Shown here piece by piece: positions 1 through 7,333 of a stretch of DNA of 48,960 bases. The stretch comes from a virus. The notes under the pieces are model-generated. The model had not been told where the DNA came from, ran no database searches, and saw nothing but the letters and a program-made list of their open reading frames with translations. The DNA lies in IMG/VR virus record IMGVR_UViG_3300037196_000239, positions 1 through 48,960 of that record, one strand, 5' to 3'. A program made the position numbers and the translations under genes. Each line of letters begins with the position of its first letter. Position 1 is the stretch's first letter.

Positions 1-23
1 ATGTCAAAGGCTTCCTTACACAT

Positions 24-275
24 TTACTTACCAGTAAAGTTTTTTAGTTTTTCATTATACTTCTTTATTGCCTCGGAACACATACCAGCAGCAGTATATC
101 TAATTCGAGTAGTATCTGTTTTAAATGTCTTTTTTAGTTGTGTATTCATTTGTAAGAAAGTAAAATAGGCTTTCTCAAGTAATGTCTTTTCTGCTATAGA
201 ATCAATCTTAGTCTTAAAGTCATCTATGAATAACTTGTAGGAATCAAGTTTTGCTGTTGTTTTTTTATCTACCAA
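24..275 (-). CDS. Hypothetical Lys-rich small protein
   Basis: Not recognised. An 83-residue, lysine-rich, cysteine-poor protein with the look of an all-helical fold and no membrane segment. The start is a TTG at 273-275 with a GGAG about 8 nt upstream; no ATG lies near the N terminus, so TTG is the likely start. The coding region overlaps the 3' end of the upstream gene by 11 nt, so the two are probably translated together. It is the last visible member of the minus-strand accessory run that begins near 1.6 kb. Confidence 0.6.
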   Translation of the reverse strand: MVDKKTTAKLDSYKLFIDDFKTKIDSIAEKTLLEKAYFTFLQMNTQLKKTFKTDTTRIRYTAAGMCSEAIKKYNEKLKNFTGK

Positions 276-507
276 AGGAAAATCTCCATAAATAATCTAT
301 TTCTGACATTTCCACTAACTCATACTCCTCAGAATGTTTTAATGTTAGAATATACTTAGCTGCTATTTCTTTACTACCTATAAACCAGGGCCTAGTTTCA
401 AATGAAAGGCCCATACATAGATAATCAGCAGTAAGATATTCCCCATTTATTACATCCAGGATTAATGCTCCAGGCTCTGTTAAACTTGGGTTATAGTGAC
501 TATCCAT
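265..507 (-). CDS. Small protein, distant member of the LHIPTG family
   Basis: An 80-residue protein of unknown function. The order of features resembles the LHIPTG proteins at 1728, 5522 and 6110: an N-terminal strand (ALILDVINGEYLTADY), a central aromatic/Ser segment followed by a helix (SKEIAAKYILTL), and a final strand (YELVEMSEIDY). The HIP core is not conserved, so the relation is tentative. AGGA lies 6 nt before the ATG. It overlaps both neighbours by 11-28 nt. Confidence 0.6.
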   Translation of the reverse strand: MDSHYNPSLTEPGALILDVINGEYLTADYLCMGLSFETRPWFIGSKEIAAKYILTLKHSEEYELVEMSEIDYLWRFSFGR

Positions 508-722
508 ATTTCATCCTCTGCTTGATATGAAAAACTATAATTGGTAGTATCCATTGAGAATGTTTCACCTGGAAGTAATGTAGTAATTACATTTTTAACA
601 AGATAAACCGTAAGAAGCCCAGGTTTACCATCTACCTTAGCCAGTTCAGTAGTCATCTTTATTATATTACCAGCAAAGGGCATTGTAGGATTAAAATCAC
701 AATAAGGAAGTTGTATAGACAT
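480..722 (-). CDS. Hypothetical protein
   Basis: An unrecognised 80-residue protein that looks beta-rich (alternating hydrophobic stretches such as LLTVYLVKNVITTLL and EIWIVTITQV). The ATG overlaps the stop of the upstream gene as TAATG, and a GGAG lies inside that gene's 3' end, so expression is probably coupled. No membrane segment, Cys pair or catalytic motif is seen. Confidence 0.6.
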   Translation of the reverse strand: MSIQLPYCDFNPTMPFAGNIIKMTTELAKVDGKPGLLTVYLVKNVITTLLPGETFSMDTTNYSFSYQAEDEIWIVTITQV

Positions 723-1288
723 TAGCGAAGATACTCCACACTCTCATAAACTGTCTGACTATTTCGTTTAATAATAGCAAAACGCTGGTCTGGTGTAGTT
801 AATAAGGAACCAATAGGCAATTCTATATTGGTATTTACAGGCTCTACAACTAATCGTGTAGTTCTAGTAATATGGTTGTCTGGAGTTTGCTCATCTCTTA
901 TATCTATAATCTCACCTGACATAAACTTAAGAATGGTATTATCCGTATATTCTATTGTTTTTAACCTACTCTTCACAAAAGACTGCTTAGATTCTTGAAT
1001 AATTTGCTTATAGGGTTCCTGATTTTTTTCTGCTTCTGCTATAAACATGTCAAGAAAAGTAGTAATATGAGTTATATCTTTTTCCTTAATGGCACGCTTA
1101 AGCTGGTCCATACTTACTTTATTTATAGTAATGTTTCCAACACGATAAATAACAGATTGGTCATATGAACCGGATTGAACATCTATCTCAGGTTTAATTT
1201 CCCACTCAGCGGGCTGGGTGGCGAAAACAACATTTTCTGCCGTATTTATTACTGTATCTAACTTTAACTTCTTCTGGCCTTCTCTCAT
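722..1288 (-). CDS. Hypothetical 188-aa protein
   Basis: Not recognised. A soluble protein whose central part (residues about 65-115) is strongly helical and charged, followed by a beta-like C-terminal half. AAGGAG lies 13 nt before the ATG. A YCGATAHT promoter-like site sits 29 nt upstream (1318-1325). It appears to lead a group of four overlapping minus-strand genes reaching to the window edge. Confidence 0.7.
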   Translation of the reverse strand: MREGQKKLKLDTVINTAENVVFATQPAEWEIKPEIDVQSGSYDQSVIYRVGNITINKVSMDQLKRAIKEKDITHITTFLDMFIAEAEKNQEPYKQIIQESKQSFVKSRLKTIEYTDNTILKFMSGEIIDIRDEQTPDNHITRTTRLVVEPVNTNIELPIGSLLTTPDQRFAIIKRNSQTVYESVEYLR

Positions 1289-1317
1289 TTAAGCTCTGGT
1301 TCTCCTTTATACTATAT

Positions 1318-1325
1318 ATTATCGG
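1318..1325 (-). promoter_or_regulatory. YCGATAHT promoter-like site (ACCGATAAT)
   Basis: Reads ACCGATAATATATAG on the minus strand, ending 29 nt before the start codon of the 722-1288 gene. The 12 bases after CCGATAAT match the site at 4138 closely, beyond the core motif. Confidence 0.6.
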
Positions 1326-1366
1326 TATACTCTCAGAGTTATTAAGTAAAGTAGGTAAAATAATAT

Positions 1367-1618
1367 TTATACTATTTGAAGCTTCCATAGATTACGTTCA
1401 TCAGTATCCTTTGAATGTAGTCTGGTAATTATTATTTCTCCCATAGTATCATTATCCTTTAGATTAGTCTTTACATTTTTAAGAGTTATAAACTGAGTCT
1501 TTCCTATATGTGATGAAGTAATAACAGTACCCTTAATAAATTTACCATATAGTCTATATTCTATGACATCAGCGGAATTTACATTTTCTAGTTTTGGATT
1601 TCTTAAAGCCTTGGTCAT
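1367..1618 (-). CDS. Hypothetical 83-aa protein
   Basis: Not recognised. Residues 20-50 (VIEYRLYGKFIKGTVITSS and following) suggest a small beta-barrel or SH3-like fold; the protein is basic overall. AAGGAG lies 6 nt before the ATG. The 109-nt gap upstream (1619-1727) shows no YCGATAHT core and no clear terminator. Confidence 0.65.
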   Translation of the reverse strand: MTKALRNPKLENVNSADVIEYRLYGKFIKGTVITSSHIGKTQFITLKNVKTNLKDNDTMGEIIITRLHSKDTDERNLWKLQIV

Positions 1619-1727
1619 TTATAACTCCTTTATTATGATTAATTCTATATTCCGCATCCGTCCCAAATTTCTAAGATAATATGTCTATTATTATACACTT
1701 TTAGTTTTATTGAAGTAAGATTTCATA

Positions 1728-1982
1728 CTAGTTATCTCCTCTTATATGTAAATCGGCATTAACTGAAACAACACAAAACTCATTAATAGTAAATACTTCT
1801 AATTGTCCATAAGAGTTATACATATATGTCTTATCAGCCAAAAATTTAGCTAGTGCCCTATTTGCTGACCACTTAAAACGAAACTGAAATGGAGGATATG
1901 TATAACGAAAACTATAAGGCTCCCGTACCTTTATAGAAACCCAAGAACCCGTTGGTATATGTAAAATTCTATACTTAAGCAT
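1728..1982 (-). CDS. LHIPTG-family small protein
   Basis: An 84-residue protein that begins with the hallmark YRILHIPTGSWV (residues 4-15). Next come an aromatic-rich stretch, a short helix (SANRALAKFLADK) and a terminal strand (EFCVVSV). Proteins at 5522 and 6110 share the same N-terminal motif and order. The function is unknown; the size suggests a one-domain binding or regulatory protein. AGGAGG lies 4 nt before the ATG and a YCGATAHT site lies 29 nt upstream. Confidence 0.7.
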   Translation of the reverse strand: MLKYRILHIPTGSWVSIKVREPYSFRYTYPPFQFRFKWSANRALAKFLADKTYMYNSYGQLEVFTINEFCVVSVNADLHIRGDN

Positions 1983-2011
1983 TTCACCTCCTACATGTAA
2001 TGCCTAACTAC

Positions 2012-2019
2012 ATTATCGG
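2012..2019 (-). promoter_or_regulatory. YCGATAHT promoter-like site (TCCGATAAT)
   Basis: Reads TATAGTCCGATAATGTAG on the minus strand, ending 29 nt before the ATG of the LHIPTG gene 1728-1982 and just outside the AGGAGG ribosome site. It lies within a few bases of the stop of the upstream gene, so it would re-start transcription for the downstream genes. Confidence 0.6.
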
Positions 2020-2020
2020 A

Positions 2021-2416
2021 CTATATAGTAAATTTATTAGCTTCTGCCTGTTCTTTTTTAGGAGTCTCTATTACTAGCAAAAGGGTATCTTTAGCTATTC
2101 TAACACAAGAGATATAAATGTCAGAAGTCTTATAATAATTTACTAACGCTAAAATAAGAATCTGAAACTCAATCGAAAAATCATCAGTATATTTAGCATC
2201 TTTTAGAGTAAGTTCTACTGATTTACTTTCTGCTAATTTTTCATTTATTTGCTTAACTAGTGAGTCAAATGCTGGCTTCATTTCTTTTGTTAAAGCCTCC
2301 ATTTCTTGTTTAGTATAGGCATGAGATTTTTCAGGTATATTTACATGAGAAGGCTCATTAATAGAAATTAATGTAAATATAGGTAAAATTAAAGCTAATG
2401 TTATATTTAATAGCAT
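2021..2416 (-). CDS. Hypothetical exported or membrane-anchored protein
   Basis: A 131-residue protein with an N-terminal hydrophobic stretch (residues 2-19, LLNITLALILPIFTLISI) that looks like a signal peptide or single anchor; no lipobox cysteine follows. The rest is charged and helical (about 35-75), then a mixed strand/helix part (IEFQILILALVNYY). Function unknown. AAGGA lies about 7 nt before the ATG. The 84-nt gap upstream (2417-2500) shows nothing recognisable. Confidence 0.65.
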   Translation of the reverse strand: MLLNITLALILPIFTLISINEPSHVNIPEKSHAYTKQEMEALTKEMKPAFDSLVKQINEKLAESKSVELTLKDAKYTDDFSIEFQILILALVNYYKTSDIYISCVRIAKDTLLLVIETPKKEQAEANKFTI

Positions 2417-2500
2417 AATAGTGTCCTTAAAAGAAGATATAACTTACAAGTAATCATTAACACTATAAGCTATATTACATTTAATTATACATAAAGCATA

Positions 2501-2833
2501 CTAACTAAAGGCCATTTTTAGCTCTTTTACCTTATTTAGTAACTCATCTCGTTCTTTATATACCTCCAATATATCCAATATATTAGGACCTTTACCAAAT
2601 AAAATACCTACTAAATCACCATCCTCATTATGAAATTTTGTCTTATTATACTCATCTAATGAATTTAGTTCATGATATAATCTTGAGTAATACTTGGCAT
2701 TTTCTTTTTCTTCTTCATACAACTGTTTATAACGAAAAGCCTCAGCTTTAAACTCCTCTAAAAGAGCATTAGATTTAGTTAGTTTATCATTGAATAAATC
2801 AACTAACTTCTCTATTGTTACCGAATCTTCCAT
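2501..2833 (-). CDS. Coiled-coil protein
   Basis: A 110-residue acidic/basic helical protein. Residues 1-60 and 88-108 have the heptad-like spacing and high Glu/Lys content of coiled coils, separated by a Gly/Asp/Pro-containing turn (NEDGDLVGILFGKGPN). No catalytic motif. GGGAGG lies 5 nt before the ATG, and a YCGATAHT site (2870-2877) lies 36 nt upstream, directly after the hsp20 terminator, so this gene has its own promoter. Confidence 0.7.
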   Translation of the reverse strand: MEDSVTIEKLVDLFNDKLTKSNALLEEFKAEAFRYKQLYEEEKENAKYYSRLYHELNSLDEYNKTKFHNEDGDLVGILFGKGPNILDILEVYKERDELLNKVKELKMAFS

Positions 2834-2869
2834 TTTAGCCTCCCTAGTTAAAAACTTCTTACAGTAAGT

Positions 2870-2877
2870 ATTATCGG
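2870..2877 (-). promoter_or_regulatory. YCGATAHT promoter-like site (GCCGATAAT)
   Basis: On the minus strand it begins a few bases after the T-tract of the hsp20 terminator and ends 36 nt before the coiled-coil gene 2501-2833. A terminator directly followed by this motif is also seen at 27668-27725, which supports a promoter role. Confidence 0.65.
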
Positions 2878-2884
2878 CAAAAAC

Positions 2885-2916
2885 AAAAACACCTCAAATT
2901 TTTATGAGGTGTTTTT
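2885..2916 (-). terminator. Rho-independent terminator after hsp20
   Basis: A perfect 12-bp inverted repeat (2885-2896 with 2905-2916, 8-nt loop). On the minus strand the stem is followed by a T-rich run, giving a standard intrinsic terminator 20 nt past the hsp20 stop. The stem is also preceded by A residues, so it could act weakly in the other direction. Confidence 0.85.
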
Positions 2917-2936
2917 TACGTCTTCTGGTAGGTGTG

Positions 2937-3386
2937 TTATTTAATATCTATTACTTTTAGTTGCTTCTCTTCTGGTACAAGCTGTTCTAAATCTATAGTC
3001 AATATACCTTCAGTAAATACTGCCTTATTAACTTTAATATTTTCAGCTAATTGAAAAGAGCGCTTAAATTGCTTTCCTGTAATTCCTCTATGTACTTCAT
3101 AAACCGATTCATCATGTTCTGATTTATGATGCCTACCCTCAAAGCAAGCAGTTTCATATAAATTAGAAGGACTATTTAGAGATATGACAGATAACACTCC
3201 ATCTTTTAAAGTTATCTCTATATCCTTTTTAAGATATCCAGCCAATGCTAGTTCTATCTTAAAATTATTATCTCCTATACGATAAATATTGTACGGAGGA
3301 AATGCTTGTGTGTTAGATGTTTCAAATAGCCTGGAAAATAAAGTATCCATACCAATTGATAACTCTTTGTATTGATTCATATCCAT
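2937..3386 (-). CDS. Small heat-shock protein, Hsp20/alpha-crystallin family
   Basis: An ATP-independent holdase chaperone that binds unfolding proteins in the cytoplasm. The 149 residues show the family layout: a short N-terminal arm ending in YNIYRIGDNNFKIELALAGYLKKDI, the alpha-crystallin beta sandwich (about 35-135, with DGVLSVIS and the late GILTIDLE strand) and a C-terminal I-x-I anchor (IDI). Hsp20 genes occur in several large T4-like phages, where they are thought to help capsid or host protein folding; that role is inferred here. AGGGG lies 6 nt before the ATG, and its own terminator follows. No YCGATAHT core lies upstream; a small hairpin with a CCGAAAGG core does. Confidence 0.9.
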   Translation of the reverse strand: MDMNQYKELSIGMDTLFSRLFETSNTQAFPPYNIYRIGDNNFKIELALAGYLKKDIEITLKDGVLSVISLNSPSNLYETACFEGRHHKSEHDESVYEVHRGITGKQFKRSFQLAENIKVNKAVFTEGILTIDLEQLVPEEKQLKVIDIK

Positions 3387-3410
3387 GTTATACCCCTTTA
3401 AGGCAGTTAT

Positions 3411-3429
3411 TGAACCCTTTCGGCGTTCA
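3411..3429 (-). promoter_or_regulatory. Leader hairpin with GAAA loop before hsp20
   Basis: On the minus strand TGAAC-g-CC-GAAA-GG-GTTCA can form a 7-bp stem with one bulged G and a GNRA-type tetraloop, ending 24 nt before the hsp20 start codon. A similar bulged hairpin with a GAAA-containing loop lies at 28286-28301. It may be an RNA regulatory element or a divergent form of the phage promoter (CCGAAA instead of CCGATA). Confidence 0.3.
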
Positions 3430-3467
3430 GTTATTAATAAGAGTCTATACCAGAAGACCTCTTAAAA

Positions 3468-3773
3468 TTAATTCATTAAACATAACATTTCTAAAATCTC
3501 ATCTTCATAGGCAATAAAATAATTTTCTAGTATTATTTGGTTATTAGTCTCATTAGTAGAGACTAAAGTTGCCCTCAAGAATATATCAGAGAGAATCCTA
3601 TCATAATTATCTAGTTGTACATTATATGAAGTAGTATTTATTCTCTTATGTAGTCTCTTTAATAGAACAGTGGCTTCATTTGAATAAACTCTACTAATAT
3701 CTAAAAGAATCTCTGCTTTACATGAGATACTATATCTAAAAGAACTACTAACATGCTCAAAAGAACTACGCAT
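3468..3773 (-). CDS. Hypothetical 101-aa protein
   Basis: Not recognised. A mostly helical protein with an acidic C terminus. It overlaps the stop of the membrane-protein gene 3766-4116 by 8 nt, so the pair is likely co-translated. The 81-nt gap between it and hsp20 holds the leader hairpin but no terminator. Confidence 0.65.
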   Translation of the reverse strand: MRSSFEHVSSSFRYSISCKAEILLDISRVYSNEATVLLKRLHKRINTTSYNVQLDNYDRILSDIFLRATLVSTNETNNQIILENYFIAYEDEILEMLCLMN

Positions 3774-4116
3774 GTTTACCTAACACTTCCCAAATAGATG
3801 AAAATATATTCCTATTAAAGGCTCTTACAATTAATAATAAACTAGACAATACAGAGGAAAGTTGTAGCATATATTCTGTATAATAGGCATGATTAACTAA
3901 TATTATACTAAAACAAAACAATAACCATATAAAATACCTAGGAAAAAATATCTTTAAAATATAATCCTCTAACGTTCGTTTTCCATCAGATAAAAGAAAA
4001 ATACGAGTATATAGACTATTATTTTTTAATTTATATCTCAAAAAGAGAGTTAAAATACCCTCTACTAATAAACCACCAAGCAGTAAAAAAGTAAGGGCTG
4101 TTATATAGAAGAGCAT
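3766..4116 (-). CDS. Integral membrane protein, about three TM segments
   Basis: A 116-residue protein with hydrophobic segments at about 2-26, 57-78 and 83-98, joined by a basic cytoplasmic-type loop (residues 27-50). No family was recognised. The size and topology would fit a holin or inner-membrane anti-exclusion protein, but nothing specific supports either. A YCGATAHT site lies only 21 nt upstream of the ATG, with GAGGAG between. Confidence 0.7.
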   Translation of the reverse strand: MLFYITALTFLLLGGLLVEGILTLFLRYKLKNNSLYTRIFLLSDGKRTLEDYILKIFFPRYFIWLLFCFSIILVNHAYYTEYMLQLSSVLSSLLLIVRAFNRNIFSSIWEVLGKHA

Positions 4117-4137
4117 TCAACCAAATCTCCTCTATAT

Positions 4138-4145
4138 ATTATCGG
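4138..4145 (-). promoter_or_regulatory. YCGATAHT promoter-like site (ACCGATAAT)
   Basis: Reads ACCGATAATATATAGAGGAG on the minus strand; the ribosome site begins 5 nt after the motif and the ATG of 3766-4116 follows 21 nt after it. It abuts the stop codon of the gp25-like gene (4146-4148). The short distance argues for transcription starting immediately downstream of the motif. Confidence 0.65.
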
Positions 4146-4553
4146 TTAGTAGTCCAGAGAAAATGAGACAGTTTGTGAAATAGTTTGGCCAGTAGACTTC
4201 ATTTGAAGAACAAGCTCAAATATTCGTGTATTTTGTGAAGTGGCTGCTGTTATTTGCGTAACAGTTACACGTGGCTCCCAGGTTGCAATATCAGATATAA
4301 TGGCATCAGCTACCAAACTCTGTGTTGTATCATTAATTGGTTGAAATATTAAATCCTGAGCTGAACTGCCAAAGGAAGGATTTCCTGGCATACAACCTTT
4401 TTTAGAATTTAATAAAACATAAATAGAATCTGTTATCAAATCTAAATCAGTTTCCATGGCAAAAAAACCAGAAGAACTTTTTCTTGGCGGAAATGCTATA
4501 CCAGAAAATGTAGAAGTTGTAGGAGTTGTTGGTGTATTTATTTTATAGCTCAT
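4146..4553 (-). CDS. 25: Baseplate wedge protein, gp25-like (W/gp25 family)
   Basis: A 135-residue homologue of the T4 gp25/P2 gpW-type wedge protein that initiates sheath assembly on the baseplate. The conserved core runs from DLDLITDSIYVLLNSKKG (about 36-53) through PGNPSFGSSAQDLIF to WEPRVTV (E93-P94-R95), the EPR signature of this family. The N-terminal Thr/Pro-rich tail is extra. It is transcribed away from the main baseplate operon (7.4-13.3 kb). GGA lies upstream of the ATG, and the 151-nt gap to the divergent zincin gene must hold its promoter, though no YCGATAHT site faces this gene. Confidence 0.88.
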   Translation of the reverse strand: MSYKINTPTTPTTSTFSGIAFPPRKSSSGFFAMETDLDLITDSIYVLLNSKKGCMPGNPSFGSSAQDLIFQPINDTTQSLVADAIISDIATWEPRVTVTQITAATSQNTRIFELVLQMKSTGQTISQTVSFSLDY

Positions 4554-4655
4554 TTTAAAATTCCTTTATTATATCAGGTAATTAGATTATTTTATTTAGT
4601 ACATTTTCTATATTTAATTAAGTATAGGAAATTATTACTCAACTATTACGAATAT

Positions 4656-4663
4656 CCGATAAT
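4656..4663 (+). promoter_or_regulatory. YCGATAHT promoter-like site (TCCGATAAT)
   Basis: A plus-strand copy, ATATCCGATAATCTTATAGG, ending 41 nt before the start of the plus-strand zincin gene at 4705. That plus genes carry the motif on the plus strand and minus genes on the minus strand is key evidence for a directional promoter. Confidence 0.65.
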
Positions 4664-4704
4664 CTTATAGGAAGTAATTATAGGGGTTATAGTAAATTAA
4701 CTAT

Positions 4705-5529
4705 ATGAAATCATTTAATTCCACTATGTTCATAAAACCAATAAACATAACTGAAATGTCATTAGGTATATCTAATGATTTGTGGAAGTCATTAGAGAAT
4801 CACATAGGAGATAGTGAAGAATGGTTTAATAAATTAATAAAAACATCTAAGTGGTCTTCACAGATTTCCGATGCTACCTTAGAAGCTATTATAAAGAATT
4901 ATTTTTTTACTTTACTAGAAAGAAATAATATAAATTTAATAGATTTGAAATGTAATTTCTACAAGACCGACGAAGCTGATAGTATTTATGGTAAATGTTC
5001 TTATAATTTACTAAATTCTTCTAATAAATTAAAGCATATAAAAGAAATAAAGGCTAAGATAGATATATATATGTTTAGGCTATTAGAAGTTAACTCAAAA
5101 GATGCTATAAAAATATTATACCATGAACTAATTCATTGTGAAGAACTTACCAAAGCCTTAATAAACATAGGCACTGATAAAATGTTTAATACTATTCCAC
5201 AATTTGAATGGGTAAGCGCTGACTTAGTAATAAATAAAAAAGAAAATAAAACAGAAGAAGACTATATAAATGATATCTCAGAAATAAATGCTTATGCCGG
5301 AGAATTAGCCCTACAACTATACTATAAATATAAACTTGAATTTAAAGATAGAACCACTAAAGAACAGGACTATTTTATAAGAACTAAAATAATTCCAAAT
5401 ATAAAAAATGAATTTTCAAATAGCATACAAGTAAATTATATTAACAAATTAATAAAAAGCAATAAATTTTATATAGCGTTAATTAAACAGCTTTCTATAT
5501 TAGCTTCTCATGTGGCAATAAATGAATAA
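4705..5529 (+). CDS. Putative zinc metallopeptidase (HExxH)
   Basis: A 274-residue protein with a zincin motif, LYHELIH (H140-E141-x2-H144), and a downstream ExxAY segment (E193, DISEINAYAGEL) that could supply a third zinc ligand as in gluzincin-type enzymes. The rest is helical and lysine-rich; no signal peptide, so it would act in the cytoplasm or in the virion. The substrate is unknown. A YCGATAHT site precedes it by 41 nt. The 3' end overlaps the LHIPT gene 5522-5845 by 8 nt. Without a wider alignment the zinc site is an inference from the motif. Confidence 0.65.
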   Translation: MKSFNSTMFIKPINITEMSLGISNDLWKSLENHIGDSEEWFNKLIKTSKWSSQISDATLEAIIKNYFFTLLERNNINLIDLKCNFYKTDEADSIYGKCSYNLLNSSNKLKHIKEIKAKIDIYMFRLLEVNSKDAIKILYHELIHCEELTKALINIGTDKMFNTIPQFEWVSADLVINKKENKTEEDYINDISEINAYAGELALQLYYKYKLEFKDRTTKEQDYFIRTKIIPNIKNEFSNSIQVNYINKLIKSNKFYIALIKQLSILASHVAINE

Positions 5530-5845
5530 CACAGTATATGCCCTATTACATATTCCAACAGCAGAATACGTAACAGTAGACTACAAGACGGCATTATGTG
5601 AAGACATACCTGCTGCCAATAAGCTACTATCTATAATGGTTTGTGATACCACTTATTATTGGGGACATCCTAGAACAGACTTTAGGATAGGTAAGATATC
5701 ATTAAAGGAATACGAAATTCCACCAGATAGCTTAGAATTTGATATTGTGGCTATTCCTAAAAATGTCTTAAATGAGGAATCTTATAATCATATATTAAGC
5801 ATAGGCTTTTATTATTGTAGTAAAACTATAGCCAGTATCATATAA
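5522..5845 (+). CDS. LHIPTG-family small protein (LHIPTAEYV)
   Basis: A 107-residue protein with the family start VYALLHIPTAEYVTVDY (residues 5-21), a longer middle and a C-terminal YNHILSIGFYYC segment. It is co-translated with the zincin gene upstream (8-nt overlap). The function is unknown. It is the longest member of the family in this window. Confidence 0.7.
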   Translation: MNNTVYALLHIPTAEYVTVDYKTALCEDIPAANKLLSIMVCDTTYYWGHPRTDFRIGKISLKEYEIPPDSLEFDIVAIPKNVLNEESYNHILSIGFYYCSKTIASII

Positions 5846-5846
5846 A

Positions 5847-6080
5847 TTATAGAGGTATTACAGAAATTTTTAAAGCCAGTTTTAAGGGTACATTGATTCT
5901 TTTTTTATTTCCCTGAGAATATATATCTAACACAATACCCCGTTCTTTTATACCCTTAACTCTAACTCTTGCTCCTAGTTCAAGTTCCAAAGAAGTAAGT
6001 TCTTCCTTTGAAAAAGTATCTGTATCTAAAGCTTTAATAATACCTAATGAATTTTTTGGAAGTGCTGAAAGTAATATCAT
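5847..6080 (-). CDS. FeoA-like (SH3-like barrel) protein
   Basis: A 77-residue protein whose pattern fits the FeoA domain: SLGIIKALD near the N terminus, a charged turn, then ELGARVRVKGI, GIVLDIYSQGNKKRINV and a last ALKISVIP strand. FeoA domains are small SH3-like barrels found with ferrous iron transporters and in DtxR-type regulators; no FeoB or metal regulator is present here, so the role is open. It lies opposite its neighbours, convergent with 5522-5845 and divergent from 6110-6331 with 29 nt between starts; no good ribosome site is seen. Confidence 0.45.
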   Translation of the reverse strand: MILLSALPKNSLGIIKALDTDTFSKEELTSLELELGARVRVKGIKERGIVLDIYSQGNKKRINVPLKLALKISVIPL

Positions 6081-6109
6081 ATATTTAATTAGCTTATTTT
6101 AGGATATTT

Positions 6110-6331
6110 ATGTATCAAATACTTCATATACCAAGTGGATGCTATGTAAAGTATAATGCTTATGAATTATATGATGCTTACAGACCAGGAGTTATCCTAA
6201 ATAGCAGCAAAAATAAAACTGCTCCAGTAGTGTGTTCTACGGAGCAGGAGGCTAAGCAAGTAATAACTAATATCTTATTAATACTATCAGAAGCCTTAGA
6301 TATTGAATTTGAAATTATTAAATTATATTAG
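6110..6331 (+). CDS. LHIPTG-family small protein (LHIPSGCYV)
   Basis: A 73-residue protein starting MYQILHIPSGCYVKYNAYE, the same N-terminal motif as the proteins at 1728 and 5522. It continues with VVCSTEQEAKQVITNI (helix) and ends in a strand, FEIIKLY. Function unknown. AGGATA lies a few nt before the ATG. Its 3' end overlaps the convergent 6318-7316 gene by 14 nt. Confidence 0.7.
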   Translation: MYQILHIPSGCYVKYNAYELYDAYRPGVILNSSKNKTAPVVCSTEQEAKQVITNILLILSEALDIEFEIIKLY

Positions 6332-7316
6332 ACTCTATAAGATTTCTAATCATGATATAGGTATATCCTTCTATATCGTTTATGGCTTGATTTAAAGCAC
6401 AATAATCAATAACTAAATCAACAAAAGGAAGGACATTAGTTCCTGCTACTGTTATATTAGTAAGTAAATCTATTAATCCTTTTTTAGATTTATCAAATGT
6501 CTGTAAAGCCTTTAAAATATATGTTTTATCATTTAAAAAAGATAAATAGCTATATTCAGGAGAAAAATATGGTTGGATATCAGGCAAAACTGATTTATTA
6601 ACTAAATAAACTTCAGAAGACATACACTCTAATAACGCAGAAGCCTTAGAGAAAGCAGAAGTTGTTTTTGGATTTGTTGATAAATTATATATATAATTTG
6701 GAACATGTATAGCAGGAGTTAGACCTAGTTTAAGATTTTTTTTAAAACTTAAAAGGTTATTAGTAAAATCTAAAAATTTATAATTAACCAATGGCAAAAG
6801 TCTGGCTTTTAAAGAAGAAAAATAATCCTCTTTATTTTTTTTAATTGCCAATGAATCATCTAGTAAGGCATCTATATTAGATACCGGAGTTTCTGCTCTA
6901 CATATGGCTGAGAGTTCTAATCTATTATAACACATATCATAAGCAACAACAGCTAAACCCCTTCCTAAAGTATAAAATTCAAGTAAACTAGAAGCATTTA
7001 TAAGTTCATCTGATAAATCATTCTCAACAAGAGTAAAATAATTGGAAGAAAGTAAATTATAAGTTATGGAATAAGAATTTTCTATAGAATATAGATAATC
7101 TTTTACTATTTCCTTTGAAAAAGAAAAGGACAGCATTTCTTCATATGAGATATCAGAAAGATTTCTTGCGCCATAAGAAATAGGACCATAGGCAGTAGGG
7201 CTGAAGCTACTTGGACCATAGATGGTGGGTCTGGCACCAAGAGTATTAAGACTATTTGTATAATTTACTACGGTAGAGGTATTTGCGAAGCCATTAGCAA
7301 AATAAGGTGATGACAT
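6318..7316 (-). CDS. Hypothetical 332-aa protein next to baseplate genes
   Basis: Not recognised. The N terminus (residues 1-50) is Ser/Thr/Tyr/Gly-rich with repeated YGP units (IYGPSS, AYGPIS), typical of a flexible virion tail. The remaining 280 residues look helical, with many Leu, Ser and Asn. No enzyme motif. It lies beside the gp53/gp5 operon but on the other strand, so a minor baseplate or tail component is possible. A YCGATAHT site lies only 17 nt before the ATG, with GAGGAG between. Confidence 0.65.
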   Translation of the reverse strand: MSSPYFANGFANTSTVVNYTNSLNTLGARPTIYGPSSFSPTAYGPISYGARNLSDISYEEMLSFSFSKEIVKDYLYSIENSYSITYNLLSSNYFTLVENDLSDELINASSLLEFYTLGRGLAVVAYDMCYNRLELSAICRAETPVSNIDALLDDSLAIKKNKEDYFSSLKARLLPLVNYKFLDFTNNLLSFKKNLKLGLTPAIHVPNYIYNLSTNPKTTSAFSKASALLECMSSEVYLVNKSVLPDIQPYFSPEYSYLSFLNDKTYILKALQTFDKSKKGLIDLLTNITVAGTNVLPFVDLVIDYCALNQAINDIEGYTYIMIRNLIESNII

Positions 7317-7333
7317 ATTTACTCCTCATTAAT

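Noticed and set aside
1206-1388. A 60-codon minus-strand frame between two accessory genes
   Set aside because: It overlaps 82 nt of the better-supported 722-1288 gene, has no ribosome site and contains the promoter-like site.
3317-3517. Plus-strand frame across the hsp20 start
   Set aside because: Opposes the well-supported hsp20 gene, no ribosome site, no family resemblance.
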